From Dyadobacter jiangsuensis (GTDB lineage: Bacteria; Bacteroidota; Bacteroidia; Cytophagales; Spirosomataceae), in NCBI RefSeq assembly GCF_003014695.1, contig NZ_PYAS01000005.1:248001-312000 (forward strand): a stretch of DNA of 64,000 nucleotides. Reading direction: 5' to 3'. The notes beneath the pieces are model-generated. The model was not told where the DNA came from. It searched no databases and saw only the letters and a program-made list of their open reading frames with translations. The position numbers were made by a program, and so were the translations under genes. Shown here one piece after another: positions 35,160 through 44,059 of this stretch. Position 1 is the first letter of the stretch. Each line of letters begins with the position of its first letter.

Positions 35160-36410
35160 ATGTCAAGACGTACCATTCAATCCCTCACGGTTTTTTCTGC
35201 ATTACTCATTATCGGCGTCGTTATCACGCAGATTTATTGGGTAAAACAGGCGCTCGACCTCCGGCACCGGCAGTTCAACCAGAATGCCCACATAGCATTG
35301 CAGGACGTGGCAGGAAAACTCGCCCATGTGTGCGGGGTCATGCAAACCACCAATCCCGTAGAGCAGCTTTCGCCGGAGTATTTTCTGGTGAATACCAATG
35401 CCACCACCCAGCCCGAAATGCTGGAACACTTTATCAAGGACAGTTTTCAGAAACATAACCTGATCACGAATTTCGAGATCGGAATTTACGATTGTACTAC
35501 CAACCGCATTCGCTACGCCATGTCGTTGAGTACGAAGAACAACGATAAAATTCCCGCCAAAACGACTAACTGGGTAAAAACCGACAAGTATCCCTATTAC
35601 TTCGGCGTGCGCTTCCCGGAACAGGAGACCTATTTCGCGGGCAGTATCAATGGCGCCATATGGTCGTCGGCGTTGGTCATGGTGGCGGTGTCGTTCTTTG
35701 CGTATGCATTGTTCGTGATTTTAAGGCAAAAACAACTGTCGGAAGTACAGCGCGATTTTGTCAATAACATGACCCATGAGCTGCAAACGCCCATTTCGAC
35801 CATTCGCATTGCCGCCGATGTGCTCAATTCCGACAGTATCGTGTCCCAACCCGTGCGGCATAAGCGCTATGTCCAGATCGTGCAAGACGAAATACTCCGC
35901 TTGCAGGGCCAGGTGGAAATGGTACTGTCCATGGCCAAGGCTGAGCGCGACGCCCTGCATTTGCAAAAAGAACGGCTCGACGCGCGGCAGATGATCGAAT
36001 CCATTCTGCTGCCTCATGAGGAAAAAGTTCGCTTCCAGGCCAATGCAACCAACAGTATGATCGACGCCGACCCGTTCCACCTCCGCTGCCTGATCAGCAA
36101 CCTGGTAGATAATGCTTTGAAATATTCCGACGATGTGCCGGATGTGGTCGTCGAAACATACAATAAAGGCAATAACCTCGTTATAGCTGTCCGCGACCAG
36201 GGCATCGGCATCGCGCCCGAATACCAGAAGAAGGTTTTCAACCAGTTTTTCCGCATTCCTTACGGCGATGTGCATAATGTGAAGGGCTTCGGGATCGGTT
36301 TGAGTTATGTCAAACAAATCGTCCGGGCACACCGCTGGCACCTCGGACTGGAAAGCGCCCTGGGCAAAGGCAGTACATTTAAAATCACTATTCCGCAGAA
36401 ACACGCTTGA
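35160..36410 (+). CDS. Sensor histidine kinase
   Basis: A 416-residue inner-membrane two-component sensor. TM1 at about 8-27, an extracytoplasmic sensor region (about 30-165) with no recognised domain, TM2 at about 168-190, then the dimerisation domain with phospho-acceptor His206 in NNMTHELQTPISTI. The ATPase domain has N-box LISNLVDNALKYS, G1 VRDQGIGIAPEYQKKVF and G2 GFGIGLSYVK. The H-box reads HELQTP rather than the commoner HELKTP. The TGA stop overlaps the ATG of the response regulator gene by one base (TGATG), so the pair is translationally coupled. Signal unknown. Confidence 0.92.
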   Translation: MSRRTIQSLTVFSALLIIGVVITQIYWVKQALDLRHRQFNQNAHIALQDVAGKLAHVCGVMQTTNPVEQLSPEYFLVNTNATTQPEMLEHFIKDSFQKHNLITNFEIGIYDCTTNRIRYAMSLSTKNNDKIPAKTTNWVKTDKYPYYFGVRFPEQETYFAGSINGAIWSSALVMVAVSFFAYALFVILRQKQLSEVQRDFVNNMTHELQTPISTIRIAADVLNSDSIVSQPVRHKRYVQIVQDEILRLQGQVEMVLSMAKAERDALHLQKERLDARQMIESILLPHEEKVRFQANATNSMIDADPFHLRCLISNLVDNALKYSDDVPDVVVETYNKGNNLVIAVRDQGIGIAPEYQKKVFNQFFRIPYGDVHNVKGFGIGLSYVKQIVRAHRWHLGLESALGKGSTFKITIPQKHA

Positions 36411-37096
36411 TGAAAAAGAGAATCCTGTACGTCGAAGACGACCCCAATCTGGCATTTGCCACCAAGGATAACCTCGAACAATACGATTACGAAGTCGTGC
36501 ACGCGACAGATGGTGCAGAAGCGCTGGAGTTTTTTGGAAAAGAACATTTCGACATTTGCGTGCTCGACATCATGCTGCCCAAAATGGACGGCTTCACATT
36601 AGCGGAGAAGATCCGCAGCTCCGATAGCCAGGTACCTATCCTCTTTCTCTCGGCTCGCTCGATGCAGGAGGACAAGATCAAAGGCCTCAAACTCGGCGCC
36701 GACGATTATGTTACCAAGCCATTCAGTATCGAGGAGCTGAAACTCCGGATCGATGTTTTCCTCCGTCGCAGCAAAGCGGATTCGATACTCGTCGTCAAAC
36801 CCGGCAGCAAACAGATCGGGAAATATGTATTTGATTTTCAGAAACTGACATTGACGCTGGACGGCAAGTCGCAAAGCCTCACATTCCGCGAAGCCGAAGT
36901 GCTGAAATTTATGGCCGAACGAACCGATCAGGTGATCCGCCGCGACGAGCTTTTAAAGGCTATCTGGGGCGATGACGACTATTTTATGGGCCGCAGCCTT
37001 GATGTTTTCATTTCGAGATTACGCAAATATCTTTCGGGCGATCCGGATATTCGCATTGATAATGTGCACGGTGTAGGTTTCAGGATGAGATGGTAA
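36410..37096 (+). CDS. OmpR-family response regulator
   Basis: A 228-residue response regulator. The receiver domain has acidic pocket ED-D at residues 9-11, phospho-acceptor Asp53 in FDICVLDIMLP, the switch Ser in ILFLSAR and Lys in YVTKPF. The C-terminal winged helix (about 130-228) reads LTFREAEVLKFMAERTDQVI and RSLDVFISRLRKYLS, typical of OmpR/PhoB DNA-binding domains. I use the ATG at 36410, which overlaps the stop of the kinase gene, rather than the TTG one codon upstream. Targets unknown. The next gene, rpmB, has its own promoter. Confidence 0.94.
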   Translation: MKKRILYVEDDPNLAFATKDNLEQYDYEVVHATDGAEALEFFGKEHFDICVLDIMLPKMDGFTLAEKIRSSDSQVPILFLSARSMQEDKIKGLKLGADDYVTKPFSIEELKLRIDVFLRRSKADSILVVKPGSKQIGKYVFDFQKLTLTLDGKSQSLTFREAEVLKFMAERTDQVIRRDELLKAIWGDDDYFMGRSLDVFISRLRKYLSGDPDIRIDNVHGVGFRMRW

Positions 37097-37131
37097 AATG
37101 GAGTTTTTTTGAAAATTTGTTTTGCCGTTAC

Positions 37132-37162
37132 TTGCTCAACAAAAATTAATTACGCATCTTTG
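37132..37162 (+). promoter_or_regulatory. Candidate rpmB promoter
   Basis: TTG at 37132-37134, a 20-nt spacer and CATCTTTG at 37155-37162 (one mismatch to TAnnTTTG). It lies 28 nt before the rpmB ATG, at the spacing usual for Bacteroidota ribosomal promoters. Confidence 0.5.
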
Positions 37163-37189
37163 CACCCTCATTTGGAAAAATTGTAAGTC

Positions 37190-37429
37190 ATGGCTAAGGT
37201 TTGTCAAATAACAGGTAAAAGAACTCGCGTCGGAAATAACGTTTCCCACGCTAACAATAAAACAAAACGTAAATTCTTCCCGAATTTGCAAAAGAAACGT
37301 TTCTTCCTTCCTTCATCAGGAGAGTGGGTTACGTTGAAAGTAGCAGCTTCTGCTCTTCGTACCATCAACAAAAACGGTATCGAAGCAACTATACAAAAAG
37401 CATACGACAAAGGAACGCTTACGTTCTAA
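37190..37429 (+). CDS. rpmB: 50S ribosomal protein L28
   Basis: A 79-residue basic ribosomal protein, complete and of normal length. It begins MAKVCQITGKRTRVGNNVSH and carries the L28 features NKTKRKFFPNLQKKRFF and a C-terminal TINKNGIEATIQKAYDKGTL. In many Bacteroidota rpmB is followed by rpmG and a small DUF4295 gene; here neither follows, and a terminator comes directly after the stop, so the gene stands alone. Confidence 0.96.
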   Translation: MAKVCQITGKRTRVGNNVSHANNKTKRKFFPNLQKKRFFLPSSGEWVTLKVAASALRTINKNGIEATIQKAYDKGTLTF

Positions 37430-37454
37430 AAGGAATTTTACGAATTTATTTGGA

Positions 37455-37488
37455 AAAGGACTTTCCTCCATCGGGAAGTCCTTTTTTT
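37455..37488 (+). terminator. Intrinsic terminator of rpmB
   Basis: Stem GGACTTTCC / GGGAAGTCC with a 6-nt loop, flanked by AAAA on the left and UUUUUUU on the right, 28 nt after the stop. Confidence 0.85.
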
Positions 37489-37519
37489 CGTGGATTGATT
37501 ATTCCAAACCAATTCCGTG

Positions 37520-38011
37520 ATGGCAGCAACCGGCCAGGTCTTTCTGTTGTTAGGCTCCAACCTCGGCGATCGCCCGCAGGTGCTCGCAGCCGCGCGTGAG
37601 ACCATTGCCGAACAGGCCGGAAACATCACCCGTCAATCCGCGATCTACGAAACCGCACCCTGGGGCATTACCGACCAACCGGCATTCCTCAACCAGGTAC
37701 TCGAAATTACAACTTCCCTCCTGCCTGAGGATTTGCTCAGGATCATTCTCAACATCGAGCACGACCTCGGGCGTGTACGCTACGAGCGCTGGGGCGCACG
37801 TGTGATCGATATCGACATTTTGTATTTTGGCGAAGTCGTCATGGATTCCGCCCGACTCACATTACCGCACCCACGCATTCAGGACCGTCGTTTTGTATTG
37901 GCGCCACTAGCCGAGATCGCGCCCGACTTTGTTCATCCCCTTTTACAAAAAACCTCCTCCCAACTACTGGAACAATGCCCCGACACCTCTGCCGTGTCAA
38001 AAATACCTTGA
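37520..38011 (+). CDS. folK: 2-amino-4-hydroxy-6-hydroxymethyldihydropteridine diphosphokinase
   Basis: FolK (HPPK) transfers pyrophosphate from ATP to 6-hydroxymethyl-dihydropterin in folate synthesis. The 163-residue protein shows LLLGSNLGDRPQVL at the N-terminus, the ETAPWGITDQPAFLNQV segment that binds the pterin, and WGARVIDIDILYFG followed by LPHPRIQDRRFVLAPLAEI, the metal/ATP site with D-x-D. ATG at 37520 is preferred to a GTG one codon upstream. No other fol genes are adjacent. The 279-nt gap after it holds no gene I can recognise. Confidence 0.95.
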   Translation: MAATGQVFLLLGSNLGDRPQVLAAARETIAEQAGNITRQSAIYETAPWGITDQPAFLNQVLEITTSLLPEDLLRIILNIEHDLGRVRYERWGARVIDIDILYFGEVVMDSARLTLPHPRIQDRRFVLAPLAEIAPDFVHPLLQKTSSQLLEQCPDTSAVSKIP

Positions 38012-38290
38012 AATAGTACCATAAGTATTTTCTCTGTTTCATTTCGGGCTTAAAGCCATTTATTCAGGTTTTTTACCAGTTCATCATTTTTTGCTGTCTT
38101 TTTAGGCTGATTAACACGTGCTTTGTCAGGCCTTCTAAAAAATGTCGAAATATTTTTTAGTCATTGAAAGGGGGTATATCCACACTGAGTTGTCACGGAG
38201 AAAAGGAAAAATTCAATTTGATCGTCTGTAAGAATGACTGCCTCGGCCGACAACAACATAAACCAATTTGATAGTAAACAAATCCAGTCC

Positions 38291-40654
38291 ATGAAAAACA
38301 GAATACTCAAATGCCTTCTATTAGCCTTGATCAGCCTGCCGGCGCTCGCACAGAACCGGCACTCGGTGAGCGGTTATGTGAAAGACAACTCGAACGGAGA
38401 AGGGCTTATCGGTGTATCCGTTTACGTCCGTGAAGCCGAAACCGGTGTTGTTACGAACCCTTATGGGTTTTATTCACTAACCCTCCCCGACGGCAAGTAC
38501 ACGCTGGTATTTACCTATATCGGCTACCAGAAAGTGACCCGTGAAGTGGTGCTCGACGGCGACAAGACTGTGAGCATCGAAATGTCCGACGAGAGCAGCC
38601 AGCTCGCGGAGGTGACGATTTCGACTAAAAAAGAGGACGAGAACGTTCGCAGCATTGAAATGTCGGTAAACAAGGTGGAGATGAAAACCATCCGCAAAAT
38701 GCCCGCATTGCTCGGCGAGGTGGATTTGATCCGCAGCATTCAGCTGCTTCCCGGCGTGACGACCGTCGGTGAAGGTGCCTCGGGCTTCAACGTACGCGGT
38801 GGAGATGTTTCTCAAAACCTGGTATTGCTCGATGAAGCGCCGGTTTACAACTCTTCGCACTTGTTCGGCTTCTTCTCGGTATTCAACCCGGATGCGGTGA
38901 AGGATGTGAAGCTCATCAAAGGCGGTATTCCCTCGCAATATGGTGGCCGTATTTCCTCCATTCTCGATGTGCGTATGAAAGAAGGTAATGCCAAAAAGCG
39001 CGAGATCAACGGTGGTATCGGTTCGATATTCTCCCGTTTGACCTACGAACAGCCATTTGCAAAAGGAAAAGGGTCGTTCATCGTGGCTGGTCGTCGTTCG
39101 TACATTGACATTCTGGCCAAACCGTTTCTCAACTCGGATTTGAAGGATTCGAAATTCTATTTCTATGATCTGACGGCGAAGGTCAATTATCAATTGGGTG
39201 ATAAAGACACCTTCTACGCATCAGGCTACTTTGGGAAAGACGTATTTGGCGGTGGTGACTTCGGCTTCGGATGGGGCAACAAAACGGCAACGGCACGTTG
39301 GAACCACATTTTCTCCAACAAGCTTTTCATGAACCTGACCGGTTATTACAGCAACTACGACTATAACCTTGGCCAGAACCAGAACAAACCCGACGCGAAG
39401 GACAAGTTCGACTGGAAATCGAAGATTATCAGCACGAGTATCAAACCTGATTTCACATTCTACATCACCCCTAACAACCAGTTGACATTCGGCGGCCAGT
39501 ACATTTATTATGATACACGCCCCGGTAAAGCGACGTTCGTTTCGGAAGGCGATATGCAGGACATCAGCCTCGAACCACGCTATGCCGACGAATCTGCCTT
39601 ATATATAGGTAATGAATTGAAATTCGGCGACCGCATTTCATTGCAGTATGGCGCGCGGTACTCCTACTTCCGCAGCCTCGGGCCGGCCACAGAATATGAG
39701 TACGCCGACAAGGGCAAAGGCGTCCGGAAAGACCCTATCTTCCCGGGTACAGAATATAAAAGAGGGGATGTGATCAAAAGCTACGGCAACCTGGAACCAA
39801 GGGCGGCATTGAACATCGGTATTACCAGCAATGCGTCCATTAAGGCCAGCTATAACCGCACATCGCAATATTTGCACTTGCTTTCCAACACCGCAGCCAG
39901 TTCACCACTCGACGTCTGGACTTTGAGCGGCATTAATATCAAGCCCGAAAAGGCCGACCAGGTTGCATTAGGCTGGTTCCAGAATTTCAAGGATAATACC
40001 TACGAAGCTTCTGTGGAAGTGTATTACAAAAAACTGTATAATCAAATCGATTATGTACCGGCTTCCGACCTGCTCCTGAACGAATATTTCACCGGCGACC
40101 TCCTGTTTGGCAAAGGTCGCGCTTACGGGGCGGAGTTTTATGTTAAGAAAAATAAAGGCAGACTGACCGGTTGGGTAAGCTACACGCTTTCCAGAACAGA
40201 GCGTTTGGTGGAATCTATTAATAATGATGATTGGTTCCCCGCACGTTTCGACAAACCGCATAACATTACCGCCGTAGCCATCTACGAATTGAACAAGCGC
40301 TTGTCTTTGTCGTCGAACTTCACAATCCAGAGCGGTACGCCAGCCACTTTCCCAACAAACCGTTACAGTACCGGAGGTTTTGAAATTGGCAACAATTATG
40401 GTGGCCTGCGCAACAACAGTCGCATTCCGGCTTACCACCGCCTGGATTTGGCTGCGACATTGAAAGCGAAGAAGAAGCTTTTCAAAGTCGGCGAAGGCGA
40501 ATGGGTATTCTCAGTGTATAATGTGTACAACCGCCGTAACCCGTTCTCGGTCTACACGAGGGTCAACGAGGATAACCCGCTCAAAACGGAGGCCGTCCGC
40601 TACTCGGTCATCGGAAATTTCATTCCTTCTGTCACCTACAACTTCAAATTCTGA
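38291..40654 (+). CDS. TonB-dependent receptor with carboxypeptidase-like regulatory domain
   Basis: An outer-membrane beta-barrel transporter of 787 residues from the ATG at 38291 (signal peptide ISLPALAQ). The upstream start would add 19 polar residues and is unlikely. Residues 22-105 form a CarboxypepD_reg-like beta domain (SVSGYVKDNSNGEGLIGVSV, YTLVFTYIGYQ). The plug follows, with GFNVRGGDVSQNLVLLDEAP and KGGIPSQYGGRISSILDV, and then the barrel, ending IPSVTYNFKF with the usual terminal Phe. It lies 35 nt upstream of a DUF4249 lipoprotein gene; such pairs recur in Bacteroidota and are thought to take up a specific, here unknown, substrate. Confidence 0.92.
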   Translation: MKNRILKCLLLALISLPALAQNRHSVSGYVKDNSNGEGLIGVSVYVREAETGVVTNPYGFYSLTLPDGKYTLVFTYIGYQKVTREVVLDGDKTVSIEMSDESSQLAEVTISTKKEDENVRSIEMSVNKVEMKTIRKMPALLGEVDLIRSIQLLPGVTTVGEGASGFNVRGGDVSQNLVLLDEAPVYNSSHLFGFFSVFNPDAVKDVKLIKGGIPSQYGGRISSILDVRMKEGNAKKREINGGIGSIFSRLTYEQPFAKGKGSFIVAGRRSYIDILAKPFLNSDLKDSKFYFYDLTAKVNYQLGDKDTFYASGYFGKDVFGGGDFGFGWGNKTATARWNHIFSNKLFMNLTGYYSNYDYNLGQNQNKPDAKDKFDWKSKIISTSIKPDFTFYITPNNQLTFGGQYIYYDTRPGKATFVSEGDMQDISLEPRYADESALYIGNELKFGDRISLQYGARYSYFRSLGPATEYEYADKGKGVRKDPIFPGTEYKRGDVIKSYGNLEPRAALNIGITSNASIKASYNRTSQYLHLLSNTAASSPLDVWTLSGINIKPEKADQVALGWFQNFKDNTYEASVEVYYKKLYNQIDYVPASDLLLNEYFTGDLLFGKGRAYGAEFYVKKNKGRLTGWVSYTLSRTERLVESINNDDWFPARFDKPHNITAVAIYELNKRLSLSSNFTIQSGTPATFPTNRYSTGGFEIGNNYGGLRNNSRIPAYHRLDLAATLKAKKKLFKVGEGEWVFSVYNVYNRRNPFSVYTRVNEDNPLKTEAVRYSVIGNFIPSVTYNFKF

Positions 40655-40689
40655 CACCAGCAAACTGAAATCACGCCAGAAAAACTGTA

Positions 40690-41613
40690 ATGATGAAAAC
40701 ATTAAAATATATCAAATACCCTGCATTGTTCGCGCTTGCATTGATATCCCTCACAAGCTGCGAGGATGTGATCGACCTCGATACAGCGAACGGCCCTTCC
40801 CAGCTCGTGGTAGACGCCTGGCTTACCAACCAACCCGGTGAGCAGGCCATCAAATTGTCGTGGTCGCAAGCCTATTTCGACAACAATGCCCCCAAACCCG
40901 TGCTGGGCGCACAAGTAACGATTACCGACGACAAAGGCAAGGTTTACAAATTCGAGGACACCGACGGCGATGGCAAGTATACCTGGGGTAAAACCACCGC
41001 CGACACGCTCGGGCACGTAGGCCGCACCTACTCGCTCAAAGTCGTGAACGGCACCGACACCTTCACCGCCCAATCCGAATTGAAACGCGTACCAACCGTG
41101 GATTCGGTGGTATATCGTCACGAAAAATGGCCTTTCGAGCCCGATAAGGGGCCTCGTGAAGGTTTCGTAGCCTCATTCTACGCCCGTGACCTCGAAGGCG
41201 TAGGCGATACGTATTGGATCAAACCGGTAATCCGCGGCAAAGCGGTGGTAGACAAAGCTGCCAATATCTCGATTGCCTACGACGCTGCATTCGGTGCCGG
41301 CGCGCCATCCGACGGGCTGATATTCATCCTTCCATTGCGCGAATCGATCACCACCGACTCATTGTATTCGGCAGGAGCGCAGATAGGTGTCGAGCTGCAT
41401 AGCATTACCTACGAGGCATTCGAGTTTCTCAAACAGGTGAATGAGCAAGGTACGAACGGCGGGTTGTTCGCCACCCCGATCGCCAATGTCCGGTCTAATA
41501 TCATCAATGCCGATCCTAAGGGCCCCAAGGCGCTCGGATTTTTCAGCACATCGGCCGTAAGCCGCATGGAAACGGTGATAGACCCCGAAAAAGCACGTCC
41601 CGACAACGATTAA
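40690..41613 (+). CDS. DUF4249 family lipoprotein, partner of the TonB receptor
   Basis: A 307-residue lipoprotein (lipobox LTSC, Cys24). The mature start EDVIDLDTANGPSQLVVDAWL and the following Ig-like SWSQAYFDNNAPKPVLGAQVTI match the DUF4249 family, whose genes sit directly after TonB-dependent receptors in Bacteroidota. By analogy to SusD-type partners it probably captures the substrate at the cell surface, but DUF4249 is not homologous to SusD and its substrate is unknown. A strong terminator follows the stop. Confidence 0.88.
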   Translation: MMKTLKYIKYPALFALALISLTSCEDVIDLDTANGPSQLVVDAWLTNQPGEQAIKLSWSQAYFDNNAPKPVLGAQVTITDDKGKVYKFEDTDGDGKYTWGKTTADTLGHVGRTYSLKVVNGTDTFTAQSELKRVPTVDSVVYRHEKWPFEPDKGPREGFVASFYARDLEGVGDTYWIKPVIRGKAVVDKAANISIAYDAAFGAGAPSDGLIFILPLRESITTDSLYSAGAQIGVELHSITYEAFEFLKQVNEQGTNGGLFATPIANVRSNIINADPKGPKALGFFSTSAVSRMETVIDPEKARPDND

Positions 41614-41637
41614 AAATTACACTTCAACAGCAGATGT

Positions 41638-41674
41638 ATCCACTGGAGAACCCCGGTTCCCAGTGGATTTTTTA
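41638..41674 (+). terminator. Intrinsic terminator of the receptor/DUF4249 operon
   Basis: Stem ATCCACTGG / CCAGTGGAT with a 13-nt loop, followed by UUUUUU, 24 nt after the DUF4249 stop. Confidence 0.88.
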
Positions 41675-41703
41675 TTATATTTCATCCTGAATCAAACTAA
41701 CCT

Positions 41704-42822
41704 ATGAAGCGCCTCCTCTCACTCCTGCTCATGCTCCCGCTCACGCTTGCCGCCCAGAAACGCCCCCGCGAGCTGGGTATCAAAATAGGCGTGCTGCCCA
41801 CAGGCGCATTGAATGCGATCACCGATGTAACGGGCGTGAAGGTAGGCCAGGTGACGCTCACTGAAGGTGCAGACATCCGCACAGGCGTGACGGCCATTCT
41901 TCCGCACGACGGTAACATGTTCCAGCAAAAGGTCCAGGCCGCGATGTACATTGGTAATGGTTTCGGCAAAATGACAGGCTATTCGCAGGTCGACGAGCTA
42001 GGCACTATCGAATCGCCCATTGTTTTAACCAATACATTGAGCGTACCCACGGCCGCCGACGCGGTGATTGACTGGACATTGGGCCAGAAAGGCAACGAAA
42101 ATGTAAGGTCGGTGAACCCGGTTATCGGAGAAACCAATGACGGCTTTCTGAACGACATCCGCGGCCGCCACGTACGGAAAGACCATGTCCTGAATGCACT
42201 GGCCCAGGCCGAAAGTGGCCCCGTCGCAGAAGGTAACGTCGGTGCGGGAACGGGAACGGTTTGCTTTGGCTGGAAAGGCGGCATTGGTACGGCGTCACGG
42301 AAACTGCCCGAGAAGCTGGGCAACTACACGGTGGGTGTGCTGGTTCAAACCAATTTTGGGGGTGTATTGAAAGTAAATGGGGTGCCGGTGGGCCAGGAAC
42401 TAGGCAAATATGCGTTCAAAGAGTCGCTCGACAAATCGTCGGACGGCTCCTGTATGATGGTACTCGCCACGGACGCGCCACTGGACGCCCGCAACCTGAA
42501 ACGACTCGCCAAACGCGTCATGCTCGGTATGGCCCAAACGGGCGGCATCGCCGCGAACGGCAGCGGCGACTATGTGATCGCCTTCTCGACAGCTAACAAA
42601 GTACTGCACGAAACGTCCGAAGCGGTTTTCAGCTCGGCATTCCTGCACAACGATTACGTTTCACCGCTCTTTATGGCCGCCATGGAGGCCACTGAGGAAG
42701 CCATTATCAACTCGCTTTTCATGGCGCGGACGTCGGAAGGGACTCAGGGGCACAAGGTGGAAGAGCTCCCGAAGGAAAAAGTACTGGAAATCATGCGTAA
42801 ATACGGACGGATCAAGGAATAG
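41704..42822 (+). CDS. P1-family (DmpA/BapA-like) self-cleaving aminopeptidase, exported
   Basis: A 372-residue Ntn-hydrolase-fold peptidase of family P1 (S58). The signal peptide (residues 1-17, ending LAAQ) places it in the periplasm. Family features: TGVKVGQVTL, GTGTVCFGWKGGIGTASR, GVLVQTNFGG and the DGSCMMVLATDAPL motif, where the proenzyme cuts before Ser249 and that Ser becomes the N-terminal nucleophile (DmpA uses Ser250). Members cleave N-terminal D-, beta- or small L-amino acids from peptides. The gene is monocistronic, between the receptor operon and the T6SS regulators; no link to either is evident. Confidence 0.92.
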   Translation: MKRLLSLLLMLPLTLAAQKRPRELGIKIGVLPTGALNAITDVTGVKVGQVTLTEGADIRTGVTAILPHDGNMFQQKVQAAMYIGNGFGKMTGYSQVDELGTIESPIVLTNTLSVPTAADAVIDWTLGQKGNENVRSVNPVIGETNDGFLNDIRGRHVRKDHVLNALAQAESGPVAEGNVGAGTGTVCFGWKGGIGTASRKLPEKLGNYTVGVLVQTNFGGVLKVNGVPVGQELGKYAFKESLDKSSDGSCMMVLATDAPLDARNLKRLAKRVMLGMAQTGGIAANGSGDYVIAFSTANKVLHETSEAVFSSAFLHNDYVSPLFMAAMEATEEAIINSLFMARTSEGTQGHKVEELPKEKVLEIMRKYGRIKE

Positions 42823-42869
42823 CCTGAGAAATAATTCGACGTATATAGTAAACAGTCAGTGAATACCCC

Positions 42870-42884
42870 TAAGGGAATCCCTTA
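42870..42884. promoter_or_regulatory. Perfect palindrome in the leader of the first T6SS-flanking regulator
   Basis: TAAGGG-AAT-CCCTTA in the 236-nt gap before the LuxR-type regulator at 43059. Its size (6+3+6) suits a dimeric LuxR/NarL-type DNA-binding protein, so it is a candidate site for autoregulation. No match was found in front of tssK. Confidence 0.35.
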
Positions 42885-43058
42885 TATTTTAGCCAATGCA
42901 AACAATTAGTTAGGATTTTCGCTGAAAAAGCTTAATTTTCAACCCTTTACGAAACCGGGTAATCTTACCTGGCTTTTCCTGTACTTTCCCGTATTGACCG
43001 GACCTGTCGCTTAGAATTAATTTTGATGTGTAAATTCTAGTACTCAACCCCGAAAAGT

Positions 43059-43709
43059 ATGGAACATTCTATTACACACGCATGCCTCGTCCATGCACAC
43101 CCCTTAGAGTGCGAGGCGGTTGCAGAATGGCTGAGGAGGAGGTCTTACATCGAGCTGGTTGGTAAGTGTAATAATCTTGAACAAATCACCCAGTTACCCT
43201 ACCTGAAAGAAATTGATATCGTAGTTGTATTCGCTCATCACGCCGAAAAGACGGCAGACCAGATTTTAAAAATCAGAAAACTCTACCCCAAACTGAAATT
43301 CCTCCTGCTCGCCCCCAGCCCATCGGCCGAATCGGTCCGTGAGGTGGTACGGTCGGGCGTAAGCGGCTACATTGTTTTCGAAGCCGAACTCGATGAATGG
43401 GAACGCGCCATACGGGCCGTTTCGGAAGGAAAAGTGTATTACGGACAAGAAGTAATGCTCAAACTCGCCGAGACTTCCATGGATAAATACATCCAGGACC
43501 CGGCGCCTTCCACCCGTGATTTTTTAAGCAAAAGAGAAGTCGAAATCCTCCGGCTCGTGGCGAGCGAATACTCTACCAACAAGATTGCCAGCGAGCTATG
43601 CATCAGTGATAAAACCGTCGAAACCCACCGCCGTAACCTCTTTCAGAAGCTGGGTGTCAGAAACTCGGTAGGCCTTACCAAAATAGCCGTCCGCATGGGC
43701 GTAGTGTAG
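43059..43709 (+). CDS. LuxR/NarL-type regulator with degenerate receiver domain
   Basis: A 216-residue regulator. Residues 8-125 follow the receiver fold, but the strand that normally ends in the phospho-acceptor Asp reads IDIVVVFAHHAEK with no Asp at that place, and the N-terminal acidic pair is also missing. Phosphorylation is therefore unlikely (pseudo-receiver). The C-terminal HTH (about 150-210: LSKREVEILRLVASEYSTN, KTVETHRRNLFQKLGV) is a normal NarL/LuxR DNA-binding domain. Its closest neighbours are a second, 60-residue LuxR HTH gene and then tssK, so it probably controls the T6SS locus. What it senses is unknown. Confidence 0.82.
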   Translation: MEHSITHACLVHAHPLECEAVAEWLRRRSYIELVGKCNNLEQITQLPYLKEIDIVVVFAHHAEKTADQILKIRKLYPKLKFLLLAPSPSAESVREVVRSGVSGYIVFEAELDEWERAIRAVSEGKVYYGQEVMLKLAETSMDKYIQDPAPSTRDFLSKREVEILRLVASEYSTNKIASELCISDKTVETHRRNLFQKLGVRNSVGLTKIAVRMGVV

Positions 43710-43855
43710 TTTTTCACCGATTTTCATCGTGGGAAACCCTTAAAAACAATAGTCAAAACCATTAGTAAAATCAGGGTAAAAATCCCGAAAATTCAGGGTA
43801 TCTGCCGATTGAAATAGCGCTTGCGCCGCAACAACTTTGTCTAAGTGTTTTAATT

Positions 43856-44038
43856 ATGGAACTGACAAAGCGCGAAAAGGAAATCCTGGATCTGATCATG
43901 GACGAAATGAGCTCCAAGGAGATCGCCGAAAGGCTGCAAGTGAGCATTTCCACGGTGGAGGCTTACCGGCGAAGTCTGTTCAGAAAATTCGGTGTACGTT
44001 CGGTGATAGGGCTGGTGAAAGCAGCCATGAAAATGTAG
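43856..44038 (+). CDS. Stand-alone LuxR-type HTH mini-protein
   Basis: A 60-residue protein that consists of the LuxR/NarL DNA-binding HTH and nothing else (LTKREKEILDLIMDEMSSKE, STVEAYRRSLFRKFGVRSVI). It is clearly related to the HTH of the regulator 146 nt upstream (similar LxKREVEIL..., STVEx(H/Y)RRxLFxKxGVR pattern). It ends 21 nt before tssK. It may bind the same sites as its larger neighbour, as competitor or partner; this is inference. An overlapping longer frame across the same region lacks any recognisable domain and is ignored. Confidence 0.75.
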   Translation: MELTKREKEILDLIMDEMSSKEIAERLQVSISTVEAYRRSLFRKFGVRSVIGLVKAAMKM

Positions 44039-44059
44039 TACTCGTAATTACAAATTGGT

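Noticed and set aside
38291-41613. A SusC/SusD polysaccharide utilisation pair
   Set aside because: The second protein is DUF4249-like and lacks SusD features; no carbohydrate-active enzymes are adjacent.
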